From Protula sp. h YS-2021 (Eukaryota > Annelida > Polychaeta > Sabellida > Serpulidae): a stretch of 64,000 nucleotides of DNA. Below, in pieces: positions 45,901 through 58,084 of the stretch. The stretch covers positions 20,197,352 to 20,261,351 of the forward strand of contig OX457028.1 in NCBI GenBank assembly GCA_949752745.1, read 5' to 3'. Below the pieces are notes generated by a model. It was not told the origin of the DNA. It saw only the letters and a list, made by a program, of their open reading frames with translations, and did no database searches. The stretch's first letter is position 1, and every line of letters starts with the position of its first letter. A program made the translations under genes and the position numbers.

Positions 45901-47500
45901 AAGCGTCGCACCTCGCCACGTGTACTGCTGAATGAGATATTCAGTGAGAGGTGCGAAAACAAATGTACCAATACCCGTCCCAGCCACCGCCAGGCCTGCA
46001 AATTAAAAGCATGTCGTTTTAGGCACAGTATGTGCAATTTGGCAAAAAACATAGTGCAATTACATTAAATTTATGTGCTTCACTGAAATATAAAAACAAT
46101 TGTGTAATTTCTATTTGGCGTGTTAAATATATTTGCTGATCACACTTTGCCAGAAAAATCAATATTGATAGACGAATTAGCAGATTTCGTCCACGAGATT
46201 TACGAAAAAACAGGACTCCAGTTTTTGAGGGATAAACACAGAAGTAGAGAATCTTTGAAACTTAAGAAGTGAATGGAGAACTACATCCAAATCTTTTTGA
46301 AATAAATATAGAGCTCCTTTTGTGTTGGAAACCCATTATAATAATGTCATTAACGAATTTTCTCACATTCCAATAAAGTCTTGACATTTATAAATACACA
46401 CCATGGCAGTGAAAATCAACTTTTAGTGTATTTTCTTGTTTGTTTATTTATGTTTTCCCCACTGGAATCCTGTGAAACCGTGAACTGGCTTATAGGCATT
46501 TTCTTGGGTAAAATGTGACTACTATTGGCATTATTGTTTTCGACTGTCTAGCGTATTAAAGTGTCTAAAAATGGGGGTAAAATGTTATGGCGAGCTCCAC
46601 TTGCTTCTCCAGCTTATTGTTCTCTTTTCTATCTTAGTCACTACTCGTATTTAGCCGGCCAGCCCCCAACCCCCAACGTTGATAGATGAACTTTCAGCAA
46701 CTACATTATTGGCCTTTCCTTGTCAGTGAACACCGTTCCCCCTTCCCCCAGTCATGCCACCTGGGGACGAGGTGACTAGTCTGGTGGGGGGGGGGGGGGT
46801 TGCTACATGACTACACATTATATTACCCATACCCCGGCTTCCTTCACCAGTTCAGAAATACACCAAACCTGTCATTAATATCGACATTGACAAAACAAAG
46901 CATTAAAGACTGCTCACCTGTAGCAAAAGCTCTTTTCTTCTCGAAGTAGAATGCAACCACTACAATCGCTGGAACGTAAACCATAGATAACCCGAACCCG
47001 GCTAAGACGCCAAAAGTAAAACACAGCATTTCAATACTATCCGCAAACGAACTTAAAACGAATCCGCAGCCAGCTAAGAACCCGCCAAACATACACGTTT
47101 TACGACAACCGTAACGGTTTGTTAGCGCGCTAGCGATTGGCCCAGTAATCAGCGGTACGGACAAGAACAACGACCCAATAATTGCAGTTTTGCCCTTGCT
47201 CTCTCCAAAGACGTCCAAGAAAACAGTGAAGAAGACACCAAATGAGAAAGCACAGCCATCAGCGATAAGGTGGGCGATAAATGAGGCTCCAACCACCGCC
47301 CAGCCCCATCCGCCATCTGGCGGCGGCGGTAGGCTAATGCTACTACTACTGCTCGTGCTACTTGAACGTCTTGAGCGTGCATGGGTGGACTTCACGCTGC
47401 GTGAGGGGCTACTAGTTTTCTCCCCTCCCTCGCTAGTTTCGCCTTGGTTCTCCTCTTCCTCACTAGCACCACAGTTTCTTCCGGTTTTCTGCTCTCCCAT
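31036..47500 (-). CDS. SLC16/monocarboxylate-transporter-like gene, four coding exons
   Basis: Predicted 12-TM major facilitator protein of the monocarboxylate transporter family at the plasma membrane; substrate unknown. Joining minus-strand exons 47,500-46,918, 45,995-44,826, 40,436-40,230 and 31,316-31,036 gives one 746-residue frame, with phase-1 introns at all three junctions. Family motifs: PPPPDGGWGW at the start of TM1 (DGGWGW at residues 62-67) and FYFEKKRAFATGLAVAGTG after TM4. Also present are a very long loop between TM6 and TM7 (about 240 residues), GPPAAGFISDYTGDY near TM11, and an acidic C-terminal tail. The TM8 Asp/Arg pair used by proton-coupled MCT1-4 is absent, so it resembles orphan MCT types (MCT9/12/14-like). 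The ATG follows an in-frame TGA by 6 bases and has A at -3 and G at +4. Confidence 0.95.
31755..31850 (+). repeat. TAG/GTA trinucleotide microsatellite
   Basis: Imperfect (agt)n with tagtagtagtagtagttgtt at its core, in the last intron of the transporter gene. Intron sequence from 31,317 to 33,290 otherwise shows only short A-rich runs (32,103-32,135). Confidence 0.85.
33292..34871. mobile_element. Hairpin-ended element with a 139-bp tandem array
   Basis: The left end has CTACTTGCAA (33,293-33,302) overlapping the hairpin TTGCAAACTTCGTTTGCAA. Near the right end TTGCAAGTGG (34,826-34,835) is its inverted partner, then the hairpin TTTCGCTA/CGTG/TAGCGAAA (34,842-34,861), then CTAG (34,868-34,871). 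The right hairpin and CTAG closely match those of the element at 26,917-27,312, so the two belong to one family. Both flanks show T at the insertion point. Confidence 0.65.
33905..34740 (+). repeat. 139-bp tandem array rich in AGGTCA half-sites
   Basis: Six copies at exactly 139-bp spacing: ggtacctcgg at 33,905, 34,044, 34,183, 34,322, 34,461 and 34,600. Each holds gtgaccttgaccttctgggt and tcacggtcaaggtcaaaa, that is, TGACCTTGACCTT and TCAAGGTCA. Earlier single-copy DNA at 33,490-33,540 has an inverted gaccttgaccttgaaggtca arrangement. Confidence 0.97.
36715..38885 (+). repeat. 51-bp satellite, plus orientation, in transporter intron
   Basis: About 38 copies of the tttatttaacttgcgttgat / gcgcggttcgcatttcggac unit with variable bases, interrupted once by a SINE at 36,986-37,225. 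Same family as the arrays at 22.6-28 kb. Confidence 0.95.
36986..37225 (-). mobile_element. tRNA-derived SINE inserted in the satellite
   Basis: Read on the minus strand, the 5' end at 37,225 starts CCTCGGTGGCCTAGTGG, with box A TGGCCTAGTGG (37,219-37,209) and box B GGGTTCAAACCC (37,176-37,165). The body of about 170 bp includes ggggatcccgatatgacca, and the tail repeats atacaaagtct twice. An 11-bp target duplication flanks it: CTTATTTCAGA (36,975-36,985) and CTTATTTCGGA (37,226-37,236). It therefore inserted after the satellite formed. It is not a functional tRNA. Confidence 0.9.
38890..40030 (+). repeat. Tandem monomers of about 110-165 bp, A-rich
   Basis: About eight imperfect copies containing gcacaagccgtatgcacgac, cctcataccaaaaataaatg and a gtaggaggagatgcatttt end, separated by A/T-rich stretches of varying length. 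One related monomer follows the satellite at 27,975-28,060, in the same order. Confidence 0.9.
40230..40436 (-). CDS. MCT-like exon: TM9-TM11
   Basis: Minus-strand acceptor TATGACCAG, donor GCTG/GTTTGT; phase 1 on both sides. Peptide: TILVPWMETYSQLCIFTAAY, then GFFISANYALTTIILVQLLG, ending in AEGIANLIGPPAAG. The Gly-Pro-Pro-x-Ala-Gly motif is a standard MCT signature. I end the exon at the GTTTGT donor because this joins the next exon as GPPAAG-FISDYTG, as expected for the family. Confidence 0.95.
40831..41633. mobile_element. 803-bp element with 19-bp inverted repeats in transporter intron
   Basis: ATATATATATGTTACAGGA (40,831-40,849) is the exact inverse of 41,615-41,633. Each end also has sub-repeats of the type gcggtttcatgaaa; in the left end these form a perfect 22-bp palindrome (40,893-40,914, arms CAGCGGTTTCA). 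No coding capacity is visible. Confidence 0.7.
42525..43008 (+). repeat. AAT microsatellites and a diverged dispersed element
   Basis: (aat)n at about 42,527-42,580 and 42,907-43,008. Between them lies a copy of the 169-bp monomer family in inverted orientation (cccatttacaataccgatct near 42,733). The cccccatgtgggg palindrome near 42,892 and the gacggacagacagacggaca run at 43,018 link this to the element at 22,654. The remaining intron from 41,634 to 44,825 holds C-runs (44,110; 44,617-44,634) and a block at 43,560-43,860 that recurs near 63,060-63,930. Confidence 0.8.
44826..45995 (-). CDS. MCT-like exon: TM5 to TM8 with long central loop
   Basis: Minus-strand acceptor AATTTGCAG, donor ATTGCAG/GTAACT; 1,170 bp, phase 1 both sides. 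It completes the second MCT motif (GLAVAGTGIGTFVFAPL) and spans TM5-TM6. A roughly 240-residue hydrophilic loop without recognised domains follows, then TM7 (FRSGVFLYFCLSCFLLYLA) and TM8 (LVSLIGITSTVGQVVLGWIG). In TM8, Ser and Gln stand where proton-coupled MCTs have Asp and Arg. Confidence 0.95.
45996..46917 (-). other. First coding intron of the MCT-like gene
   Basis: GT-AG intron with donor ACAG/GTGAGC at 46,917 and acceptor AATTTGCAG at 45,996-46,004. Contains a G-run at 46,786-46,798 and no recognised element. Confidence 0.8.
46918..47500 (-). CDS. MCT-like first coding exon: N-tail and TM1-TM4
   Basis: ATG at 47,500-47,498, with upstream in-frame TGA at 47,509-47,507 fixing the start and a favourable context (AACATGG). 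The N-terminus of about 57 residues is charged and then Ser-rich. PPPPDGGWGWAVV opens TM1; TM2-TM4 follow, with NRYGCRKT in the TM2-TM3 loop matching the Arg-x-Gly-x-Arg pattern of the major facilitator superfamily. Ends phase 1 at ACAG/GTGAGC. Confidence 0.96.
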
Positions 47501-47734
47501 GTTACTTCACTTTTAACGATCCTTTTCAAGTATTGTTGTTTATATAATTTCTTAGAAGTCTCAGTTCTTTTAAGATAATTACTACCAAATATTTCCGCAG
47601 TGTAGATCATAAATATCGAGTATAAATCAAGTCTTGTCATAGATCTTCCAAGAAAATAGTTATTGCTGTTTGAAAACTCGCTTTTCTTCAACAATTCAGC
47701 AAAGCATTCCGTGCCTCTATGCCTAACGGTTTTC
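47501..47734 (-). other. Probable 5' UTR of the MCT-like gene
   Basis: Upstream of the ATG the minus strand shows TATGTTGCAG at 47,744-47,735, a plausible 3' splice site, so this may be the start of a second exon with a non-coding first exon further upstream. I cannot locate that exon. Confidence 0.4.
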
Positions 47735-50700
47735 CTGCAACATAAACAAAAAATATGAATAACTAAGTGTAAGAATAACATGAACCTTGATATTTCCCCC
47801 TTTTTACCGGCATTTGAAGTTTTAACCCGAACACTTTTTCACGTGTTAAAATCGAAATGTTGGTGTTAAAAATCCCGGTAATGTTAAAAATTAAAGAGCA
47901 ATATTAAAGCTTAATTAAACTTTTATTATAAGGATTAAATCAAGATATGAACGTAATTTGTTGTGAATCTTGCATAAAAATAACAGGCGTCAAATTTTTA
48001 AATCAGGTGTTAATTTAATTAAGAGGGCTGATAACACAAAATGTGAGATTTGGTAATGTGACCGTACCCGAACACTCTTTCGAAAACAAGAAAAGGGGGT
48101 GTCACGGATGGCCTGAGATCTCCTCAGATTGAATTATACGATCCGACATTTTGTGGGAAAAGTTTCTCTTTTCTTTTTTTAATCATTTAACTACACACAG
48201 ATAGGTGCTTTTTACAGAATTTTTTTGTGATCACTTATTTAAATAATTTTCGCCCTGCCTGTGCCTTTAGAAAAGAAAGCACAGCAGCAACTCCATACAG
48301 TTATACCTTTTTAAGTTACACGCGAATTGCCCGTCTGACGTGTTTGCTCTACTTTATGTACTTATTTTTTATGTTTTTTTTTTATATTTTTACCATTTTG
48401 CACATTAAAAAACCAGGAAGGCGTTTTGAATGTCAATAATGCTTTTCCTGTTACAGTTTTGATGTGGTTGTTTTCATATTTTGTATAACTGTTCTAAAGC
48501 ACTCGCTCGAAGATTACTATTTTTGGATGGTAAAAACTGGCTAAATGGTAGGATTATTTGATTTTGGGAACCATTGGGAACCAATATTTATAATGCTTCT
48601 TTCCAAGTTTTGTCTGATTGCTTTAAGATTTTGTGTGAATGTTCCCCAGGCAAGTCTGTCTTAAAAAATTACTTTTTATTTGGCGATTCACCAAAAACTG
48701 GTCAAATTGGCCAAACTGAGGCATTTTACGGTCAATTTTCAAAATATCAGGTCACGCAGTTTGTTTGCATTGCTTTCAAATTTTGTGTGAATGTTTCCCA
48801 GCTGAATCTCTCTTGAAACATTACTTTTATACCATCCATAAAAACAATGACCAAATGGCGGCATTTATTTTGGCGAGCCACTGTTCTAAATGCTGCTTAT
48901 TTGTTTTGTTTGTTTGTTTTTTTTGTCGTTTTTTTTTTGTTTTTTTTTGTTGTTTTTTTTCGTTTTTTTTTGGTTTTTTTGGTTCGTTTTTTTTTTATGT
49001 TTTCTGAGTTTTTTTGGTGACTTGGCACAAATTGGTTAAATGACGACATTTCTTCACTATTTTGATATTTCCTAGCCAATTTTCAAAAATGCTTCTGCTG
49101 CCGTAGTTTTGAACTTTTGTTTGAAGGTTCGCCTTGTTAAAAAAAAACTGCTTTTGGTGAACTGCTAAAATGTGGCCAAACGGCGACACTGCCTCCCGCA
49201 GTATTAATAACACTGCCATTAAACTATATATGAAAGTGATCTTTTCTTTAAAATTAATTTTTAGCGATCTCATAAAATGGTCAGATGCTTTTTCACATTT
49301 TTAGGGATCTCAGTTTTTTTAATGCTTCTTACCCTAGTTTTAATCCGATTGGTTTCAAATTTTATGAGTGGGCCATTGTTCTACCATGTTTTAATTGAAA
49401 GGTTTTATGTGAATCACCCCTAGTTAGTGCTCTCTTGAAAAAAACTCCGTTGGTCACAATGTCTCTGGACATTCTTGTTATCGATACGTGTTCGATACAC
49501 CCCCTCCCCCTATGAAAAAAAGATTTTATCCACTTCACATGCAACATCACACTTTTTGTGCGGTCGATCCGAAAAAAAAAAACACAAAAAAAGACCAGCA
49601 TATGTGCAACTGCTGCTCAATCGATAGACCAGCTTACGCGCAATTTATATCATTATGCGTCAGTCAGTCAGTTAGTTAGTCTATTTGTTTATTGGCTGGA
49701 TGGCCTGCTGGCTAGTTGGAGAGTATAAGATAAACGACCATAAAAATACCACACACAGTATTTCTGAAATTTTATTTTTGACAAAAAAAAAAATAAAATA
49801 ATAACAATAATGATGTATGATTACTTTGTGTTTGTCTGTCTGTGCGTTTGTTTATTTATTTATTTTGTTCCCGTTTCATTGTTGGATTTTGGCTGGATAA
49901 GAAAAAGGGATTTTATTTCAGGTCTGTCTCCCATTTATTTGTATCAATGTTCTTTTTTTTTCTATGCCAACTGAAAAGATCGAAGTGTCAAATTGTGTAA
50001 TCGTTTGGACATCTGGGGATTGTGTTTGGACTTATTTTATTCTTCGAATCGGTTTTTAAGTGACCGGTGGCCATGAACAACACGGTTCACAGCACTCCAC
50101 GTGTGAAGTGAAATCATAACCGTATCTTTTCCATCCAGATTCAGCTCCAACAATACCAATGGAGGTGGTCATCCGACAGACAACATTATTATTGAAAGAG
50201 GGCAAATAATATAATCAGACCACGACGAATTTTACTCGTCCATTAACAAGAGAAATAAGTAAATCAGAGCAATAAACCGCCAGTAATTCTATTACTGCTT
50301 TTGGTCTGCATTATTTAGTTTTCACTTGTGACGTCACTGGGCTCTCAATCATTCCCCTCCAGATTTATCCCAAACGACATTCCCTCCACTCCATCAATTT
50401 TTACGTTGGAGAAACGATTAATTCGCAGGAAAGAACTTAAACAATTACAAGGGGAAAATGAGAAGCGTGTCAAATAGCTTGTTTCTATGGACCATTTAAA
50501 TTCAAGTTTAATCCCTTGTACCGCAGAGTCTTGAAGAAAAACAGCTGAAAACGAAAACAATACGAGCTGCGATAAATAAAATCGAGACAGAAATGACAGT
50601 GACTAATAGCAGAAAGCCGTAAACAATCGAAACCAAATAAACAGAATAGTCCATTTCTAACTGTGTTTATCCGGTTTATGCGGTTATCTTGACACTTTTT

Positions 50701-53150
50701 TAAGCTTATAAAAAGGCCACGACATGATTAAAATAGTCCTACAATTAAATCCTTTTGCGGTCAGCCGATTTCATCTGCACATTGTCAGGATTGAATTATT
50801 CTTCTTTGTTTGGGGGGGGGGGGGGAGTTGGGGTGGGGAATATTTTTTTTATCTAATTTCCACAGTATATTTTCATTAATCATGATTCAATCTCATTTTT
50901 TTAAAATTTATTTATCCATTTTATTCATGCACGAGGGTACAACCCTCTGTCATGGTATCATAATTTTGTCGGCATGGTCATTTTGGTTAAGAAACCGTAT
51001 TGGGAGGGGGGGGGGGGTAGGTAGCACAGCCATAACTAGATATACAGTGACAGCAGAATGCATACGTCACCGCCGACCCCAGCCGACAACCCACCTCAAG
51101 AGGCCTGTCGAAGAGACCAGGGTTTGGTGCCAAAAGTAGAAATACAAACAGCAGGACCTCGATATAACGACAACAGATGATGACATATAGCTTGTAACGG
51201 CAGAATTTTGTGAACCCACGGGAGATTTTCCCTGTTTAAAGTCATTGGCTATAACGACATAATGTCCTCGGTCCCCTCCATGTTGTTATAATAAGGTTGC
51301 ACTGCAACTGCTTGTTTATGTTTGTTTACTTATTTTTTTGTTTAAAAAGGTAACCTCTCTTGGATTTAATATGAAGCCAGGGTGACGCCCCTTCTGCGAT
51401 CATGTTTCCCATATCCATTATCCCCCCCCCCTTCCTCCTTCCCCCTCCCCCAATTAAAAAAAAGTCGTGAATTTCAGAACGACAAGAGGTTCCCCACACA
51501 CGTACGTTTGTGCCATGCCCCAAAGACATCGATTATAAAGCAATACCACCAGCCCCTACCAGCTGCGTTTTTGTGTACACGTTATTACCGATGTATTGTT
51601 TATAACCAGAAATTAGTTCAATCTCAGTATTGTGCGTACACTAATGACGGTTATCCTGTTTTCATTTCTTGTTAGTGTCCTGTCAGGTCACTGAACTATT
51701 TGACACGTCACACTTTTCTCCAGGGGCCTCCGCAGTTGTTGACCTATCAGAAAACAGCTCTATTTTCTAGTTGACCGGTGCAATAAAACACTCCTCATTA
51801 CCATACAATAAACGCATTATCCACTCCAAAAGTTAAATCCATGCATTTTGAATAAGAGACTGAACCCCAATGCAATACCGGTCCATCCTTCAGTGTAAGT
51901 AACAACGGTGCAGTGCATGAAAAGATCTTGCACGTCTTACCGACAACCAAAGCTCCTGAACAATGGTCCAATGGACTACTAGACAAAACCTCATGATGGT
52001 GCAAAAGTACTGGCCTGTTATCCTACATGTTATCTACTTTTACCAAATTTTGTTCAGTTTTGATGCATATATATCTTTTTGTCTATTATTTCGAGCACTG
52101 GATGCCAAAAGCAAAGTTTACTATTTTCGATAATGAGATGCACAGTAAAACAAAAATAATGCTACAGTGCAACGTCATCGTGCATTCAACCAAACACCCC
52201 TGACACACATGCAAGAGTCTGTCCATTCACATGGCAAAAGGAGAAAAAAGTACAGCGCATTCATTCTTGTGGACACCGCTCCATCAATCCGGTTTATGGC
52301 AAACCAATTTTTTACGATCCTAAAAGAAGCTTATTCTCAAGACTAGAATCTGGGTCAATATACTAAAATCAACAGTAAGCAAGACGGAAGACTGCTATTT
52401 AAAAACCAAACAGATAAAGAGCCTCACAAACATCAATACTGAATACTGTTTTTCTTGATTTAAAAATAACTGCACTGTACCACATATCATAATCATGCTT
52501 TGTATGTTTCTTTAACTGGCAATACGCTCATTTCGTCTATATTATCGTGTTTACGAAATGGCTTACGTCACAGAGGGTACATATGGAAGATAATGCCCTT
52601 TAACTCAGTCAAAGCTGAATATTTTTCCCGTCGTGCACTTAAATAAAAAAAAACCACACGTATACATATTATCAATTATATATATTTATATATATTACAT
52701 TTATATGAAAGCGTCACTTACGTTGCTGCCTGGCTGTCATTAAAAATGCCACTAAGACCAATTTTAAAGAAGACTGTTTTGCTAGTGAGTAGCGAAAATT
52801 ATACTGGGGGCCACAAAAAAAAAAGAGTTCTGAATACTTAAAATTTCAGGACTATTTAAAATCTTTGCTAAAAGTCATGCCAAATTGTCAGTTGAATAAA
52901 AACTGCGTAACACACTTTGTGACATGATATATGCCAATAAGCACTCTGGCGTCGATAAAACGCCGATTTGATGTTGCGTCAGTGACCACGGCTAAATTAA
53001 ACATTAAACCACAGATCGACGTCTCTGACACAACGTTGATCAGCCGTTGGGCAGGCAACGATGTCTAGACACTTATTTTACAAACAAAAAACCCTTTCGC
53101 ACATTAAATCTGGTAACAATTTCATTGTGATTTATCGCGACCACATATCA
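47735..53150. other. Non-coding flank with low-complexity and diverged repeats
   Basis: No host exon recognised. Between 48,480 and 49,450 are loosely repeated blocks with tttgtgtgaatgtt and ggtcaaattggc-type phrases and long T-rich tracts (48,900-49,000). G-runs are at 50,812-50,825 and 51,007-51,016, and a C/T-rich stretch is at 51,421-51,452. Remaining DNA is AT-rich and ordinary. Confidence 0.5.
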
Positions 53151-53645
53151 ACGTTTACACAACGTCTTTAACGTCTGTATGATAAAAACACTGTTTAGAT
53201 GTTACGCTGTTTCTCGTTGTCGAAAACCCAACTTTTGTCTGACGCTTACTTAACGTCTCGGATGCAACTTTGAACAAATTTCGGAAATTCAATGACTTGT
53301 GCAGATATTGAAAAATCGACGTCGAAAAGGAACTTAGGTAATTGCAGAAGAAAGACCTGTCCCCATCAACCCATCCCCAATTTTTGACATACCCGGCTTT
53401 TGTCATGTAGACTTTTTCTTTTTTTTTGGTGGAAGACAGTTAAGGACGTTAGGAAAAAACATTATTTAGATGTGACGTTGCTTTTTGTTGCGAAGACCCA
53501 ACTTTTTCCGACGCTTAAATTACGTCTGTGATGCAACGTTGAATATAATTCGGAAAATCAACGATATGTGTAGGCGTCGAAAAATCGACATCACAAAGAT
53601 GTCCAAGTCACAACAAAATTTAGGTAACTACAGAAACCTTCCCCG
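53150..53645 (+). repeat. Two diverged copies of a roughly 190-bp unit about 300 bp apart
   Basis: Copies at about 53,195-53,370 and 53,485-53,650 share gaccca/aacccaactttt, gacgctta, acgtct, gatgcaac and aaaatcgac, in the same order. The intervening DNA includes ccatccccaatttttgacat, whose inverse-like phrase (tgtcaaaaaatgggggtgga) occurs at 57,938. Confidence 0.7.
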
Positions 53646-53687
53646 CCCCCCGCATATTTGCCATGTGGATTTCCATATTCAAAGATG

Positions 53688-53850
53688 TTGGCCATATGGC
53701 CGGTGGTTATTTGTTCGGTGGCAATATGGCCGGTGGTTATTTATACGGTGGTCATATGTCCGGTGGTTATATGGCCGGTGGTTATTTGTCCGGTGGTCAT
53801 ATGGCCGGTGGTTATTTGTCCGGTAGTCATATGACCGGTGGTGCATTAAA
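53688..53850 (+). repeat. 30-bp (2 x 15) tandem repeat
   Basis: About five units of catatggccggtggttattt gtccggtggt with two related 15-bp halves. It produces a spurious 10-residue repeat in an open frame. It resembles the compound terminal repeats of other elements here, but I see no inverted partner nearby. Confidence 0.9.
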
Positions 53851-54339
53851 CAGTGGTCACTTGGTATTGATACCATTTTAGACATCCCCAGGTTCTTGCC
53901 ATATTAACGTCCATAATCATCGAAAACCCGGTGTTGATGGATCGTCAAAATATTTACTGGAATTAATAAATAAATAATAACGACATAAACATTAACATAC
54001 ATAACATAGTCTTGTAACAAATACACGGATCAGTCTCTGTGTGTTGATTAATCTTTTCTGTTTTTTTAGCGAGTAAAGGAAAGCCAAAATGGCAATTAGA
54101 AATGAAAAAAAAAACAACTTAATAGCAAGTGCGAAACGTGGGAGACAGAGCATCTTTGCAGAGATATCTCTGTTCAACCTAACGGCAAGATACAACACAC
54201 AGCACAACAGTTGCTCACTTATTTGTGGAGAGGTCAATTAAATGTACTGATAGCTATTATAGCCTTATATGTGCGCTTCAATGGCAAAATATCAATGTCC
54301 ATTTTTCATATAAAATTGTAATGATTTTCTAAAAAAAAA

Positions 54340-55860
54340 AAAACTAGATTGACCGACTAGACATGCTACAATATGTCTCTGCCAAGTTTGGTCGTCCTGG
54401 CTCTAACCGTCTCAGAGGAGTTCCCGTGACAAAGTAATGGCATAAAAAGAACCATACGGAAACACCCTACCGAATCGTACGAATTCAATTCACTATAGGG
54501 ATTAAAAATCCCCATAGTTCAAAATTATATTCAGCACACAGGTTGACACAACAAAACACTTAAGCGACTAAAGATAGCTGTCATGCATCAGGCAGCTAAA
54601 AACGACAATGAAAGAACTTCTGGAGAGCAGATAAGAGGCTAGAGATTTGACTGCGGACCAAAGTACAGTAAGGGATACTGGTATTTACCGGTATTGCGGT
54701 ATACGGCGGTACACACGGCGCGGGACTGTACACGATATTTTTTCAAAAATCTGGTTAATAATCCCTGTCTTTCATTTATGTGCTCAACGATTACCCGACA
54801 TGACTTCCCCTCACTTTTCTTTCAATTATGAGGTATTAGGGGGGTACTCAACAATTTTTAAATTTTAATTTTAATTCTTTAACACGATTAACATGATCCC
54901 AGAAACAGGGTTACCCCCATACACTTTCAACCACTTTCGACCTATGAAATCGATGCTAATGTCAGTTAGCAAAGTGCCATACTACTGTCATTTTCATCAC
55001 GGTTTTCACAATTCTAACACTTTTGCAATTTTAAATTTCTATAAAAACTAAGTTTCATGTTTAAATTATATATTTTGGCAATTTTCAATCATATGTTTCA
55101 TCCGTGTGTGACATTTTTAAAAAATCAGAAGAATACTTTTGGAGACACAGCCTGGACGACACCTTCAATTAGACCAACAAAGTTATATTAAAACAAAAAG
55201 TTTTACCAAATTTCAAAATACTGTCAATTTGGCAATTTTTCATGAATCGGAACAAAAATACGAATAGAAAAAAACCATCCATTTCATGAATTCGAATAAA
55301 ATGAGACGTTACATATTTTCCGTATGTTTTTTATCCGTGCCAAAAATTTCAAAACAATCCGACCTATAGTTTCGGACACGACGTTTCATTATGCGGATAA
55401 AATTATATAAACGCTAAATTTTACCAAATTTCAAAATACTGTGATTTTGACAATTTTTAATGAATCGGAATAAAAACACGACGCTGCACGCCTTCAATAT
55501 GTGCTCTGTCCCTATGTGAAAATTCAAAACAATCCAAGTAATAGTTTTGGATATTAGCCTATACACGACATTGAAAATACATTAAGTTCCAATAATCGAA
55601 AGAATGCTGTCATTTTCATTTTGACAATTTTTCATGAATCCAAACAAAAATACGTCGTTACAAGCCTTCAACATGTACTCTATCCGTGTGAAATTTCAAA
55701 ACAATCCGACATATAGTTTCGGAGATAAAGCCCGGACTCGCATGTGGCCAAACGGACGGATGATAATTAACCTTTATTCAGTGTATACTTGTAAACAATA
55801 CATCGCCGACCAGATTCGCAACATGCGAATGTTACTGGCATCATTCACCAACAGGTAAAA
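54340..55860. repeat. Diverged dispersed repeat, about three units
   Basis: Units ending near 55,385, 55,560 and 55,735 share aaaatttcaaaacaatcc, gacatatagtttcgga and tgaatc(g)gaacaaaaatac. Only the last is well preserved. There is no protein-coding signal. DNA from 55,860 to 58,080 shows nothing I can name. Confidence 0.6.
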
Positions 55861-58084
55861 AGTAAAACAACACGAGCGGTGAGACTGATACCCATAAACC
55901 CTCCCACAGCCCGTAGCACCGGCAGCACAAGCCTGAAAGGCGAGTTTTTCGAAAACAGGAGCGTTTTCGGATCAGTCCACACAACAGTGTGGTTTTATTT
56001 TATTTAAAGATTTCTTGGTGACAGTTTCCGTCGCTCAGTCACATTGTTAGATCAAAACCAAGTACACACCTCCAGTAATGCGTAGCGTGACGTTTTCGAC
56101 AATGAAAGAGCGGTGAGTACGCACGTGCGTACCTAGTGACATAGTACGATAGAAAGTCTTGCTCATTGCCAATGTTTGACTTAGTCCACTCTTTTCGTCG
56201 AAATTTGTAGTCTCAGTGTTACCAGACATTTCTACAATAAATGTCCCTCGAAAAACTTGACAACCGACCGACTTCTAAACTAAATCCGTGTTTACACATT
56301 TCTATGCTAAAATTGCTGCCTAAGAAAAGGTCAGCACATACGTTGACAACTCCCAAAACGATTACGCAAATCAACAAACGCAGAATCTGATTGCAGATAA
56401 ATATTTCTTGCCACCTGCTTCATTAGAAGTTTCAAAAAATAGTGTAAAAACAATTCGAAATAATTATTACAAAGAAACAACTAAGCTAATGCAGTGAAGG
56501 CATATCACTGACAAACAAAATATATAAACAGGAAGGTGCACTAGTATCGAAACAAATTGAGCACTTGCAACGAAACCTGTGCATCTGAAAAACACAGTCC
56601 GCATTCCAAAACTGGAGAATGTCAGCCTATTTAAAACAGCGCACAAAACTACTCTTATTGTTGTAAACCCGTGGTATATTTGGGAGTACGTGAATGTCGT
56701 AATCAGGGGAAATCTGGATTATGCAGTTAATCGATTTCGACTGTGTGTCAGTCGTTATCAGTTGTTTAAGACAAATGTCCTCTGTGAATCAGGTTTCCTT
56801 AAAAACAAAGAAACCTAAATTTCCAAGAAATTTGTTTTTAAATTCATACAGCGAGTAATATATATGTACACAATTTAATATGCACTTCGGCTTACAGCAT
56901 TCAATTTTCTTCAAGCTCACAGCTTTGTTTATTCGATGAAAGGCAAGTCGCCTGTGTTTTTGTGACATTCTGAACTCCACTCCTTGTGACATTCCAAGCC
57001 TGTGTGACAACCCGCGGGTGAGGAAAACTGAATGTTGTTGCCAGCACTTTAGAGTAATTCAGAACTGCTCAACACCACGTTGTTACACTTAGCTTCTCCC
57101 CCATTTAATACCCTCCTGTGAACGGAAGTCAAAATACTCAATATCTGAACCCGTGCTGTATGTGTGGAACTATGCAACGATCCACACATCCCACCTAAAT
57201 ATTCTATTGATTCCCGCGAAAAGACTCAGCTCCATTTTACGGAATCACCTCCTTCCTTTTTCACTAAGTACCGTAATTGGTGTGTTACGGAAGCAGAGGT
57301 ATGATTAGCCGGAGTTTGGTTTCTTCCAGTACAAGAGGTATTTCTCCCGGAGAGTGGAAGAAATCCGGATAAAAAGTCCAGGAACAAGCGTTTTTTTTTT
57401 TTTTGGGGACAAACTGGATATCTGAATGTTCATTTTATTATCATACAGTCAAGTTTTATCCATGGCACATTATACTATATAATTACAGCCGCCAGTGCAC
57501 ACAAAAGATAAGAATACAAGCTTATATTACACACTTTTTCATTATTTCATCATTTTATGTTGCAGACTGTATAAACAAGTGATTTTCTTGCCTTAGAAAT
57601 AGAAAAATATGTAGAAATTGAAAAAAAATTAAATACTGAAAATTTTAAAATTTCAAAAGGTTTTTCAATACTGAACTATCAACAATTTAATAAACAGTCA
57701 AATGTAAATTTGGTGTTTCAATATCTTTAGTTTCCTTTCGCCAAAGGATAAGAATTTACAGTGTTTAACTTATTTTATCCCTTTGTTCTAAGAAAAATGA
57801 AGCATTATTGATTTCTATGACATTCGAATTATCGGTAGTCTATTCCGGAATAGCCTACCAAAAATATCTGGTTTCTTATTAGCTTCAGAATTCTTACTGT
57901 AAATAATACGGTGATTCTACAAGACAAAATCCGGGTATGTCAAAAAATGGGGGTGGATTGATGGGGACAAGTCTTTCTTCCCAAATAATTCCCAAATAAC
58001 CATTTTCCTTTGTTCTTATCACTGAAATAAAAGACTCATTTCTACAACATAATCATCATTCATTGTCAAAAGTTCAAAAAAACT

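Noticed and set aside
53485..53881. ORF with a 10-residue repeat (GRWLFVRW type)
   Set aside because: Explained by the 30-bp repeat; not conserved and no gene context.
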